A DNA stretch of 7,245 bases, from positions 1 through 7,245 of the forward strand of contig JAJXZM010000217.1 in assembly GCA_021780055.1 (NCBI GenBank). Reading direction: 5' to 3'. The number at the start of each line of letters is the position of its first letter. Position 1 is the stretch's first letter. A program made the translations under genes and the position numbers. Source of the stretch: Acidobacteriota bacterium (lineage in GTDB: Bacteria > Acidobacteriota > Terriglobia > UBA7540). Below the pieces are notes generated by a model. The model saw only the letters and a list, made by a program, of their open reading frames with translations, did no database searches and was not told the origin of the DNA. Of this stretch, positions 1 through 7,245 are shown piece after piece.

Positions 1-2
1 TC

Positions 3-2285
3 ACGACTGTTTCCAACTCGGTGTACGAACCACAGCCCATTCAGGTGAACCGGCTGATGCTCTCCACGATGGGCGTGTGGATGAATACAAACGGCGTGTG
101 GGAGCCGCCTGAAGACGTCCGTGAGCCGGCATGCGCGGGCGGGAAATTCTCTTTTAACGTCGAGAGCTGGCGGCACATCGCCGCCATGGGGCGCGACCAG
201 TACGTCCGGATCGTTGAGCGTGGCTACCTGTTCCCATTTGGCCACCGCGCCGTGAAGATCACCATAACGGAGCGCAAATTCAACAGGACACCTTCCGGCG
301 ATATGGCCGCTTACCTCCGCCAGCAGATTTTTGTGGTTGTGCGCGAACACGTGAAGACTTACCCGGCCGCAGGACAGCCGCATCCGCAGGGTCCCCAGAT
401 ACCATTCCAGACTGTGCGCATCGACACTCGGAGCACCCCAGCGCTGGATCAGCCCGTTGACATACTTCCGGGCGACGCCGCCTTCTTCCCGCGCGTGGAC
501 AATCAGGACTTCCAGTTCAAGATGGTGGGAGTGGACTGGGAAGGAAATACAACCGAGTTTACTGCCCCGCTGATTTTTGTGATTGCCGACTCAGCGCGGA
601 ACATGCAGCAAACCTCAACCGTACTGGGTTCCTACAATAACGACCCCGATACCGCCCGTCGCGTGCGCCCGTTCTTCGGTCAAAAGGTGGCCTACGCAAA
701 GAACAAGTTGCCTGGCGATACCGCGTTCGAAACGGACTCCTTGTCATTTGTGGGCGAGGTACCGGAGAACCCGCAGATTGTTCCCAAGGGCCAGCCCTAT
801 TTCTATCCGGCCATCATTCAGGCGGCTGTCCGGATTGCCACGGTTGAGCAGCTTACCGGTCGGAACGCGGCAACGGACATCGCCTACGATGCAACCTATC
901 TTGCACATGGGATTGAGGCCGCGGCCAACCAGGGCCAGGTGTTTGCAAAACTCCTGAGCTCCATCCCGCTGGCGTTCGGCGGTTCGGAAGGCGGTTCCGA
1001 TAAGGTAGGCGGCCTGCTTACACCCAGCATGGATATTTCCGGGCTGTCGCGTCTGCTGGGTCCGGTAGCTGGCGACCTTGCGACCATAACTGGAGGAACG
1101 TTCGACCCCAAACAATTTTTCAACTCTACGCTGGGCGCAAAGCTCCTGGGAGATATTTCCCTCGCGGATGTCACCAACACGGTCAGCAATCTCTCCTCAG
1201 CCGTTGAGAAGGTTCCGAAATTTATTACCAGCCATCTTCCCAACGCCGTTCAAACCAGTTTTACCTGGCAGCCGGAAGTGCAGGATGTGGGCCAGCCGGC
1301 CTTTTTCAAGGTCACGGGCAACCGCAGCCAGGCACTCACGGTGAACGCCACCCTGACGAAGACGCTCGACAATAACCCGCCCAGCTATGAAGTCAGCGCG
1401 GTGCTGAAAACATTTGAAGTTCACCTGGTGCCGTCGGTCATTGAAGTTCTTGTTATCAAATTCAAGGAACTTTCCTTCAAATCGGTTAATGGAAAAAAGC
1501 CTGATGTCAGCGCCGATCTCGATGCTGTCGAATTCGCTGGGCCACTCAGTTTCATCAACGAATTAAAAGATCTGATCCCGACAGACGGATTCACGGACCC
1601 TCCTAGCCTGAACGTAACGGCCCAGGGGATTGAAATGGGGTATTCCTTGGGATTGCCACCGGTCAGCATCGGCGTGTTCAATCTCTCGAATGTGAGCCTG
1701 GCGGCGCAGCTGAACATCTATTTCACCGGCGATCCCATCACGTTTGAATTTGACTTCTGCCAGCAAGAGCAGCCATTCCTGCTCACCGTTTCGCTATTCG
1801 GGGGTGGCGGGTATTTTGGCCTCACGCTCACACCCGCGGGAATTCAGCGGATGGCTGCTGAGTTCGAGTTCGGCGGCAGCTTCTCGCTGAATCTTGGCGT
1901 GGCCAGTGGCGGCGTTTACGTAATGGCAGGTTTTTCCTACGTGTACGCCAACGGAAATACGGAGCTGACCGGCTACTTGCGGTGCGGCGGGTCGCTGGAA
2001 GTTCTGGCCATCATCACCGTCTCAGTGGAATTCAAGATGGGGCTAACGTATGTCTCAGCCGGCAACAAGGTGTGGGGCCGGGCCACGCTGACAGTGGAAG
2101 TCAAAGTACTCTTTTTCAGCCAGAGCGTGGATTTGACCGTGGAACGTGAGTTTGCGGGCGGTGGTGCACAGAATGCGGCCTTGTACGGCGGCGATGCGCC
2201 TTACCCTGTGGGAGCAACCCCTGTGCATTTCGCCGACCAGGTGAGCGCCGCTGACTGGCAGCTTTATTGCGAAGCTTTTGCGTGA
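3..2285 (+). CDS. Large beta-rich protein of unknown function, 5' end outside the window
   Basis: The reading frame is open from the first complete codon at position 3 and ends at TGA 2283-2285, giving 760 visible residues. A GTG at 21 could formally start it, but no Shine-Dalgarno sequence precedes it and the frame runs on to the edge, so I treat the gene as 5'-partial. Residues below count from the codon at 3. The N-terminal part has a block at 56-83 with key residues W56, G63-R-D, Y67, and G74 followed by an L-F-P-F-G-H stretch ending near 81. A block at about 271-304 and a Gly/Ser-rich stretch at 325-358 (containing G-L-S-R) follow. From about 415 to 745 the protein is a long run of alternating hydrophobic and polar residues, typical of amphipathic beta strands, with four glycines at 600-603. 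Four cysteines are present. I see no catalytic motif or membrane helix, and cannot judge a signal peptide because the N-terminus is missing. The family is not recognised. It is followed after 13 bases by the second large gene, so the two are probably one operon. The reading frame is certain; the function is unknown. Confidence 0.9.
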   Translation, partial: TTVSNSVYEPQPIQVNRLMLSTMGVWMNTNGVWEPPEDVREPACAGGKFSFNVESWRHIAAMGRDQYVRIVERGYLFPFGHRAVKITITERKFNRTPSGDMAAYLRQQIFVVVREHVKTYPAAGQPHPQGPQIPFQTVRIDTRSTPALDQPVDILPGDAAFFPRVDNQDFQFKMVGVDWEGNTTEFTAPLIFVIADSARNMQQTSTVLGSYNNDPDTARRVRPFFGQKVAYAKNKLPGDTAFETDSLSFVGEVPENPQIVPKGQPYFYPAIIQAAVRIATVEQLTGRNAATDIAYDATYLAHGIEAAANQGQVFAKLLSSIPLAFGGSEGGSDKVGGLLTPSMDISGLSRLLGPVAGDLATITGGTFDPKQFFNSTLGAKLLGDISLADVTNTVSNLSSAVEKVPKFITSHLPNAVQTSFTWQPEVQDVGQPAFFKVTGNRSQALTVNATLTKTLDNNPPSYEVSAVLKTFEVHLVPSVIEVLVIKFKELSFKSVNGKKPDVSADLDAVEFAGPLSFINELKDLIPTDGFTDPPSLNVTAQGIEMGYSLGLPPVSIGVFNLSNVSLAAQLNIYFTGDPITFEFDFCQQEQPFLLTVSLFGGGGYFGLTLTPAGIQRMAAEFEFGGSFSLNLGVASGGVYVMAGFSYVYANGNTELTGYLRCGGSLEVLAIITVSVEFKMGLTYVSAGNKVWGRATLTVEVKVLFFSQSVDLTVEREFAGGGAQNAALYGGDAPYPVGATPVHFADQVSAADWQLYCEAFA

Positions 2286-2291
2286 AAGGGA
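2285..2291 (+). promoter_or_regulatory. Weak Shine-Dalgarno sequence for the second large gene
   Basis: A purine run, AAAGGGA, overlaps the last base of the upstream stop codon and ends 7 bases before ATG 2299. It is an imperfect match to AGGAGG but well placed. It favours the ATG at 2299 over the in-frame TTG at 2278, which lies inside the previous gene and has no purine-rich element at the right distance. Placement directly at the stop codon suggests translational coupling: ribosomes ending the first gene could restart on the second. Confidence 0.5.
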
Positions 2292-2298
2292 AAACTTC

Positions 2299-5200
2299 AT
2301 GGCGAAGAAACAAACAATCATGTGGACCGCCCTGCCGAACGGCATCGCCAACGGACTACTGCAGCTCTCTGTCTTCGTCTCACCGCGCCTCCAAACGGAC
2401 GAGGGGTTGCCGCGTCCTACCCTGAGCCAGTTTGATGATTTCAAAAACTGGCCGAACAAGATCAAGGACATGAAGTTTACGGTGCAGTTTGAGGGCCAGT
2501 CGCCCGTTCAGGCCACTCGCGTGGGCCCTGCTGCGGAACCCGACGTGTGGAGCGCGCTTTTCAAGGACACCACCTATGTTCAGCCATACCAGTTCAATGA
2601 CTTCTCCAACCGTGCCGTGATATCGCATCCTGTGCTGAACCTGGACTCATTCGTGCGATCGCAATACCTGGCGGTTGCAACGGCTTCCCCAACGCGGCTG
2701 CCGTCACGGGCAACTGTTCTTGAGAAACTCGCGCCCATATCACTGTACGCCTTGCCGGAGGCAACCTCATCGGCAGGCCGGCAAGGAATCGTGACCAATC
2801 AGCGCTCGATTGGCGCCACTCGCATGCAGCAATCGCAAAGTGTGCGGACGGCACAGCCATCTCAGCGGGCAGTACGCCCGGTGGTGATCCCGGAGAACCT
2901 GACGAACTTTATCCGTACGCTTCATCCCACCCTTCAGCAGAATGCCAACCGCAACATCCAGATGCTGGTGCGCGAGCCGTACCCCTTGAAGCCTTCAACG
3001 GTGAACGCGTTCCAGAGCGTGTATCAGGATTTGCAGCAGTACAAGGCTGTTCGGTCATCTACCCAACTTCAGCCCGAAAGGGATTTCCTGCTGGTCCGGA
3101 TATCGAAGCCGGCGCTTCCGGAAACGATCGAGCCCATTCAACCGCCCGAGATCGACTTCCACAAGATTGTGTCGAGTCTGGGAAATTATCCCGAGATCAT
3201 GAAGGCGCTGGGCCTGGTGATCAGCTTGACAGTGCCGCTGCCAGCAGACCTGGCAGCAAGCTCGACTGTGCGAGTTGTGCCGGGCTGGTCGCCGGATTCG
3301 CAGCCGGCAACTTTCAACACCGACTTTTCACCAAAGACCGCCTATACCCTGGACACGAGCCGGTCGTGGTTTGCTCCGCGGCCCGAAAAACCGGACTCGG
3401 ACATCATCGACGGCCAGCTCAAGCTGAACGATCACCAGTCATTTCCCGTATTGAGTGTTGATGTGGACGGTTCAGCATTGAAGATGATGAACCTTGCTGA
3501 CAGGCTCATATCATCGGCGATCGCGGAATCTGAAAGGCCAGCAACATCGGACATGCATCCCATCATGCTGCGGATGGAGCCGTCGGGCAATGGCGGTGGA
3601 CATGCGCAGGCTTCTTCAGGTTCCGCGGCGCAATCTGCGTCGGGTACTCAGACCCTGCAATCGCAAGCCACAGTCGGATTACCTGCTTTGCGGACCGGGG
3701 GTATTTCAGTTTCCAAAACGGGAAAGGCGGAATGGCTGGCCGGCATTTTTGCCCGAGCGACTCTGAACAACCAGGCCGTCGAGGAGAACACTCCGGACCA
3801 GGTTACCCTCTATGCCGAAGACGTAGTGCGCGGCTACCGAGTGGATATTTGGGATTCAGAAACCCAGGGCTGGGACTCTCTGTGCCGGCGCGTAGGGACC
3901 TACAACTTTTTCGAGGCAAACATTCTGCGCCAGTATCAGGATGAGGGTTTTGTGCAACTGGCCACTACGCAGTCTTCCGTGCAACCGTCGTCGGGACCCA
4001 CCTCGCCGCAGGACCTGTACCTGCACGAATCCATGTTCGATTGGAATGGTTGGAGCCTGTGTGCACCGAGGCCCGGCAAAGTGATCAGCCCTGACAGTAC
4101 TCCGCAAAGTCTGGATGACCCCACAATTGCCCAGCAACGTGCGCAGAGCGAGTTCAAAATGGTGGCAACGTTCGTGCCCCAGCCAGGGTCACTTCCCAAG
4201 TTGAGATTTGGTCGGACGTATCGGGTGCGGGCGCGCGTTGTGGATCTTGCGGGGAACAGCCTGGCCTATGATGCTCCCAGCCCAACAGATTTTTCCAAGG
4301 CGACCGATCCCCACACGTACAACCGCTTTGAGCCTGTGGCGGGACCGATTGCCGTGCTCACAAAATCACTCGACGGAACCAAGTCGCCCGGCGAGGCATT
4401 GTACCGGCCGGTAATCCGCAGCAATTTTGACAAGACCGCGCAGGAATACGCACAAGCTTACGCCCAGCTCGTTTCCGATCCGTCGTACACGGATTCAACT
4501 TTCCGCATCCTCGCTCCGCCCAAGACCAGCGAAATGATGGCCGAAAGGCACGGAGGGTTCGACCTTTCTTCGGGCGGGATGAAAAAGGACGCCACGACTT
4601 ATCAGATGATTGCAAACATGGCGGACGGAGCTTTCGCGATCGACCCCATGACCAAGAACCCCATCGCCGACAAGCTTGAAATGCCTTATCTGCCAGACCC
4701 GCTTTCGCGCGGAATGTCGATGGTTCTACTCGACAACGATGGCAACGTTATGGGACAGGTCTCGCCGGTTGATTTTTATCCCCAGGGGAGCAACTGGCCG
4801 CAAGCACAGCCGTTTTTAATCAAGATGGTGGAGGGTCAGGGAAAAACTGAGTGGAACTGGGACGGCTCAAGCCGCACTCTGACCGTGCAAGTGCCGAAAG
4901 CCGAAGTCGCAAAGTTCGAATTGAGCGCTTATCTGGGCGGCGGCCAAACGGGGGTTCAAAACCAGTCGATTCTGGGCGTCTGGAACTGGATCCAGCAGGC
5001 GCGGCCGTCAAACCTGATGGTGATGCGCACCGCCGTCGAGCAAGGCCGTTTGTGGACGGTGACGCCTTCGCGCGAACTGGTAGTGGTGCACGCGGTGCAG
5101 CAACCGCTGATCGCTCCGGCGTTCCATCAGCTTTCTCCAGACCGTCACCTGGGCGAAACTTTTTCGTACATTGTGGATGACCACCCGATGCCCATAGATG

Positions 5201-6936
5201 GCAAGAGCACGCTGAAAGTGGACGTGCTTGCGAACTGGCAGGAACCCATCGACGATGTCAACGATCCGAATGGCCCGCGGACGCAAACCGGCAACGCGCA
5301 TGTTTACACTCGCAACCTTGCACGGGAGGACACCGCAATCTCTGATCCGTTGCAGATTGCGCCTGCCACCACGAACCATGAAGCAACGGGGCAGGGAGTG
5401 GCCGGGCTGTCTTCGCAGAGGATTGAGATGCGACCTTTCGCTGTGCCGCAGAGGAATCAATCGAAGCAACCGCCGGCTAGAACCGAACAGATGATAAGGC
5501 CAGGACACGAGAAGATCTCAGGGCCGGAATTCCAGCTTCAGCCCGGCATTCTGATTCCGAGTGACGTGCGAGTCTACCGTCCTCCGGGGTACCAAATCGG
5601 CCTTGAGAACTTTGGCTATTCCTGGCGGCATGACTTTGGGGACACGAAGTATCGCAGGGTGAGTTACGAGGCCGTGGCCACCACACGCTTCAGAGAATAC
5701 TTTCCCATCACGGACGCCGAACAACTCACGCGCAAGAGTCCCGCCGTGGTTGTTGATGTTCCCAACGCCGCGCGACCCGCACGCCCGAATGTTCTTTATG
5801 TGCTCCCGACGTTTGAGTGGGATCGCAAGGACAGTGTGCGGTTCGACGGAAACGCGCGCCCGGACATCTCGGGAACACCCATTTCCGGGATTACCGGATT
5901 TGGTTCCACCAGCAAACGCATGCCCGGCGGCTTGCGCATCTATCTGGACCGGCCGTGGTATTCATCCGGCGATGGAGAACTGCTTGGTGTGGTGATCTGG
6001 CCGGGTGAATTGCAGGTGCCACTGAAGGCGCCGGGCATCGTAATCCATCAAGGCGACAGGGCCAATTTGCCGAAGATGGTTGGGAACTCGCAGGCGCAGC
6101 GGAAAACAGATTTGTCCGTTCTGGCGAGGGCGGCGCAGATTAGTCCTGAATTGCCGGAGTCGCTGAAGCCGGTGATCACACAGTGGGGAATCGACCCAAT
6201 CTGGGAAGCCAATGCTTTGCCTGCGGACCGGCCGTCGTTTGGACACTTCAAGAATACTGCACAGATTGGCGTGCATCTCACGCTACCGGAGCTTGAGAGT
6301 TTGCAAGCCCCTTCCACCGACTACTATAACGTCGGAGTCGCCGCCTACAAGCCGGAGTACGACAAGGACCGTGGGCTGTGGTATTGCGATGTTCAGATTA
6401 ACGCCGGCGACGCGTATTTCCCTTTCATCCGCCTGGCGCTGGTGAGATTCCAGCCGAACTCGCTCACGAACGCGCATCTTTCCGGAGTGGTCCTTGCGGA
6501 CCTGGCGCAACTCACACCGGAGCGCACAGCGACCATCACGTATGATCCCAGCAACCCCACAAACATTGACATCGTCGTGGCGGGACTCAGTTATTCATCT
6601 TCAAGCGCGGGCAAAGGTCCCAGCCTGGTTGAGGGAACGCTCGAAACCAATCCCAGCGGCGCCGATGATGACACTGCATGGATCCCGATTCCAGACGGTA
6701 CGGTGGTCCTGCAAGCAAAGCCTCTGGGTATCTACAGCGTTTGGCGATACCAGCTTCGCTTACACCGGCTCAAGGTTCCCAAGCATCAGGCCCTGCGGCT
6801 CGTAATTAAAGAGTATGAGATCTTGCAGGCCGATGCGAGAGTCAAACAAGGCCAGGCCCTGCTGGCCGCGCGCGGACCCATTACAGGGCAACGGTTGGTC
6901 TATGCTGAGGTCCTTAGAGTTCCGCCCATCCACTGA
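2299..6936 (+). CDS. Giant 1545-residue protein of unknown function
   Basis: The gene starts at ATG 2299, chosen for its Shine-Dalgarno sequence and 13-base gap to the preceding stop, and ends at TGA 6934-6936. The N-terminus (MAKKQTIMW) has no signal peptide. Visible blocks in order: a hydrophobic strand ending S-P-R-L at 28-31; a Phe/Trp block at 45-66; a polar Gln/Arg/Ser linker at 155-194; a hydrophobic block at 293-330 (P-E-I-M-K-A-L-G-L, later V-P-G-W); an Ala/Ser/Gly/Gln low-complexity linker at 430-460; Y-R-V-D-I-W near 513-518; a Trp-rich block at 574-594; a strand pair at 635-653 ending D-L-A-G-N, as in Ig- or fibronectin-like folds; P-Y-L-P-D-P-L at 796-802; P-S-R-E-L then H-A-V-Q at 923-934; H-D-F-G-D-T with R-F-R-E-Y-F at 1111-1135; L-D-R-P-W at 1216-1220 followed by G-E-L-L-G-V-V; and Y-F-P-F-I-R-L-A-L at 1373-1381. 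Only three cysteines were seen. No catalytic motif, P-loop or membrane helix is visible. The dense non-repetitive beta-rich blocks suggest a large multi-domain structural protein; this is inference. Not a recognised family. Confidence 0.93.
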   Translation: MAKKQTIMWTALPNGIANGLLQLSVFVSPRLQTDEGLPRPTLSQFDDFKNWPNKIKDMKFTVQFEGQSPVQATRVGPAAEPDVWSALFKDTTYVQPYQFNDFSNRAVISHPVLNLDSFVRSQYLAVATASPTRLPSRATVLEKLAPISLYALPEATSSAGRQGIVTNQRSIGATRMQQSQSVRTAQPSQRAVRPVVIPENLTNFIRTLHPTLQQNANRNIQMLVREPYPLKPSTVNAFQSVYQDLQQYKAVRSSTQLQPERDFLLVRISKPALPETIEPIQPPEIDFHKIVSSLGNYPEIMKALGLVISLTVPLPADLAASSTVRVVPGWSPDSQPATFNTDFSPKTAYTLDTSRSWFAPRPEKPDSDIIDGQLKLNDHQSFPVLSVDVDGSALKMMNLADRLISSAIAESERPATSDMHPIMLRMEPSGNGGGHAQASSGSAAQSASGTQTLQSQATVGLPALRTGGISVSKTGKAEWLAGIFARATLNNQAVEENTPDQVTLYAEDVVRGYRVDIWDSETQGWDSLCRRVGTYNFFEANILRQYQDEGFVQLATTQSSVQPSSGPTSPQDLYLHESMFDWNGWSLCAPRPGKVISPDSTPQSLDDPTIAQQRAQSEFKMVATFVPQPGSLPKLRFGRTYRVRARVVDLAGNSLAYDAPSPTDFSKATDPHTYNRFEPVAGPIAVLTKSLDGTKSPGEALYRPVIRSNFDKTAQEYAQAYAQLVSDPSYTDSTFRILAPPKTSEMMAERHGGFDLSSGGMKKDATTYQMIANMADGAFAIDPMTKNPIADKLEMPYLPDPLSRGMSMVLLDNDGNVMGQVSPVDFYPQGSNWPQAQPFLIKMVEGQGKTEWNWDGSSRTLTVQVPKAEVAKFELSAYLGGGQTGVQNQSILGVWNWIQQARPSNLMVMRTAVEQGRLWTVTPSRELVVVHAVQQPLIAPAFHQLSPDRHLGETFSYIVDDHPMPIDGKSTLKVDVLANWQEPIDDVNDPNGPRTQTGNAHVYTRNLAREDTAISDPLQIAPATTNHEATGQGVAGLSSQRIEMRPFAVPQRNQSKQPPARTEQMIRPGHEKISGPEFQLQPGILIPSDVRVYRPPGYQIGLENFGYSWRHDFGDTKYRRVSYEAVATTRFREYFPITDAEQLTRKSPAVVVDVPNAARPARPNVLYVLPTFEWDRKDSVRFDGNARPDISGTPISGITGFGSTSKRMPGGLRIYLDRPWYSSGDGELLGVVIWPGELQVPLKAPGIVIHQGDRANLPKMVGNSQAQRKTDLSVLARAAQISPELPESLKPVITQWGIDPIWEANALPADRPSFGHFKNTAQIGVHLTLPELESLQAPSTDYYNVGVAAYKPEYDKDRGLWYCDVQINAGDAYFPFIRLALVRFQPNSLTNAHLSGVVLADLAQLTPERTATITYDPSNPTNIDIVVAGLSYSSSSAGKGPSLVEGTLETNPSGADDDTAWIPIPDGTVVLQAKPLGIYSVWRYQLRLHRLKVPKHQALRLVIKEYEILQADARVKQGQALLAARGPITGQRLVYAEVLRVPPIH

Positions 6937-6952
6937 ACCTTGCAGAATGCGG

Positions 6953-6973
6953 CCGGTCCGAGGGCAGGGCCGG
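6953..6973 (+). terminator. Possible hairpin after the giant gene, not a canonical terminator
   Basis: CCGGTCC at 6953-6959 can pair with GGGCCGG at 6967-6973 (seven pairs, one of them G-U) around a 7-base loop. It begins 16 bases after the stop codon, which suits a terminator or an mRNA 3'-end-stabilising hairpin. No T-run follows directly; the nearest, five T, is at 6997-7001. An alternative competing pairing is AGGGCAGG 6961-6968 with CCTGCCCT 7008-7015. Intrinsic termination is therefore doubtful. Confidence 0.3.
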
Positions 6974-7015
6974 AATTGCGCATCATCGTAATACAATTTT
7001 TCCACAGCCTGCCCT
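6961..7015. repeat. 8-bp perfect inverted repeat with long spacer
   Basis: AGGGCAGG at 6961-6968 and CCTGCCCT at 7008-7015 are exact reverse complements separated by 39 bases. A T-rich tract (ATTTTGCTTCCTTT) follows the right arm. In RNA it could form a long-looped stem that excludes the shorter hairpin at 6953-6973. The arms are short enough that chance is possible, and no function can be assigned. Confidence 0.35.
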
Positions 7016-7046
7016 ATTTTGCTTCCTTTGCAGTGGGTGGCGAAGT

Positions 7047-7220
7047 GCTTATCTGTTTGAAAACACAGAGAAAAGTATGGTAGGCCTGCAGGGATTGGAG
7101 CCTTCGACCCACGGTTTGGGAATTCGCAGCGAATGGTTTTCAACAGCTTAAATAATTGAATTTACAGGACCGCTGAACCCAAATGGTATGCCTGATATGG
7201 TCCTATTTGCGCTTATCTGT
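7047..7220 (+). repeat. 10-bp direct repeat flanking the tRNA scar
   Basis: GCTTATCTGT occurs at 7047-7056 and 7211-7220, once on each side of the tRNA-like segment. The second copy overlaps the start of the CTGTGACGC repeats. An exact 10-mer pair within about 300 bases is unlikely but not impossible by chance. It might mark recombinase or accessory-factor binding on both arms of an attachment site. Confidence 0.35.
7078..7127 (-). pseudogene. Decayed tRNA 3' half, candidate integration attachment site
   Basis: Read on the - strand from 7127 to 7078, the 50 bases align with tRNA positions 27-76 without a gap. The anticodon loop is TTCCCAA (7122-7116), followed by ACCGT as the 3' side of its stem. 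A 5-base variable loop GGGTC follows, then the T-arm with GAAGG, loop CTCCAAT and CCCTG, then seven acceptor bases, a discriminator A and an encoded CCA (7080-7078). The T-loop plus next base matches the TTCRANYC consensus at most positions. The gene is not functional: two of five anticodon-stem pairs and two of five T-stem pairs are broken. No D-arm or 5' acceptor strand lies upstream. The anticodon reads CCC (Gly), but the sequence also recalls tRNA-Arg(CCT) with one change, so the isotype is unsettled. A lone 3' half running from the anticodon stem to CCA is what tyrosine-recombinase integration into a tRNA gene leaves behind. Confidence 0.6.
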
Positions 7221-7237
7221 GACGCTAACTGTGACGC
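7217..7237 (+). repeat. Two 9-bp direct repeats, possible integrase arm sites
   Basis: CTGTGACGC occurs at 7217-7225 and again at 7229-7237, with a 3-base spacer, giving a 12-bp period. Closely spaced short direct repeats beside an attachment core are a known feature of tyrosine-recombinase arm-type binding sites. The location, about 90 bp beyond the tRNA scar, fits that idea. They could also be an operator for an unseen downstream gene. The array may continue past the right edge. Confidence 0.45.
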
Positions 7238-7245
7238 CGATTCTC

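Larger units (their letters stand above)
6937..7245. other. Gene-free 3' region with tRNA scar and repeats
   Basis: These 309 bases follow the stop codon of the giant gene and hold no convincing open reading frame. The composition shifts: the stretch around 7134-7165 is AT-rich, unlike the coding region. Contents are an inverted repeat close to the stop codon, a decayed tRNA 3' half on the - strand, short direct repeats, and a small AT-rich inverted repeat (7149-7153 against 7160-7164, with a 6-base gap). No promoter with both boxes at good spacing was found. A gene reading beyond the right edge may begin outside the window. Confidence 0.7.

Noticed and set aside
21..23. GTG as the true start of the first gene
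   Set aside because: The frame stays open upstream to the window edge and the preceding bases contain no ribosome-binding site, so a start beyond the left edge is more likely.
2278..2280. TTG as the start of the giant gene
   Set aside because: It would overlap the end of the first gene and lacks a Shine-Dalgarno sequence, whereas ATG 2299 has a purine run at proper spacing and begins a typical N-terminus.
5008..5508. 166-codon open frame on the - strand inside the giant gene
   Set aside because: It is fully antisense to a well-supported frame, is rich in Arg and His as expected for a shadow of GC-rich coding sequence, and has no initiation context.
7078..7127. Functional tRNA gene on the - strand
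   Set aside because: There is no D-arm or 5' acceptor strand, and two pairs each in the anticodon and T stems are broken.
6760..7143. 127-codon open frame on the - strand running from the gene-free region into the giant gene
   Set aside because: Most of it is antisense to the C-terminal coding sequence, its start overlaps the tRNA-like scar, and no Shine-Dalgarno sequence or protein-like motif pattern supports it.
7156..7184. Possible promoter with TTGAAT as the -35 box
   Set aside because: At 17-base spacing the -10 position reads CCAAAT, a poor match, and no downstream gene start is visible in the window.
1..7245. CRISPR array or insertion sequence
   Set aside because: No regularly spaced long repeats, no terminal inverted repeats with a transposase frame, and no cas-like or transposase motifs were seen.

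Overview
The window looks like bacterial chromosome from a moderately GC-rich lineage. Codon use favours G or C at third positions, coding is dense, and the two genes are separated by a ribosome-binding-site-sized gap. A soil or rhizosphere bacterium, perhaps Acidobacteriota, would fit, but no lineage-specific marker gene is present and this is only an impression.

Layout: two very large genes on the + strand fill 95% of the window. The first (from the left edge to 2285, 5' end missing) encodes at least 760 residues. The second (2299-6936) encodes 1545 residues. Only 13 bases separate them, and there is no room for a promoter or terminator, so they are almost certainly co-transcribed and probably act together. 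I do not recognise a characterised family for either. Both are rich in predicted beta strand, poor in cysteine (four and three Cys seen), and have no visible catalytic signature, nucleotide-binding loop or clear membrane helix. The second has no signal peptide; the N-terminus of the first is not visible. Both contain many short, aromatic-, proline- and glycine-rich blocks of the sort that stay conserved in structural proteins. My best reading is a pair of large structural or assembly proteins of unknown role.

The last 309 bases (6937-7245) contain no convincing gene but are structured. On the - strand, 7127-7078 reads as the 3' half of a tRNA, from the anticodon stem to an encoded CCA. Every spacing is correct (anticodon loop 7, variable loop 5, T-loop 7), but the stems are damaged and there is no 5' half. 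This is the usual shape of a tRNA-targeted integration scar (attL or attR). Just beyond it are two 9-bp direct repeats at 12-bp spacing (7217-7237) and one copy of a 10-bp repeat (7047-7056 and 7211-7220). If the scar is the distal att copy, the integrated element lies to the right of the window and the two large genes lie on the flanking side.

The two points of interest are therefore an uncharacterised two-gene operon of giant proteins and a probable mobile-element boundary next to it.
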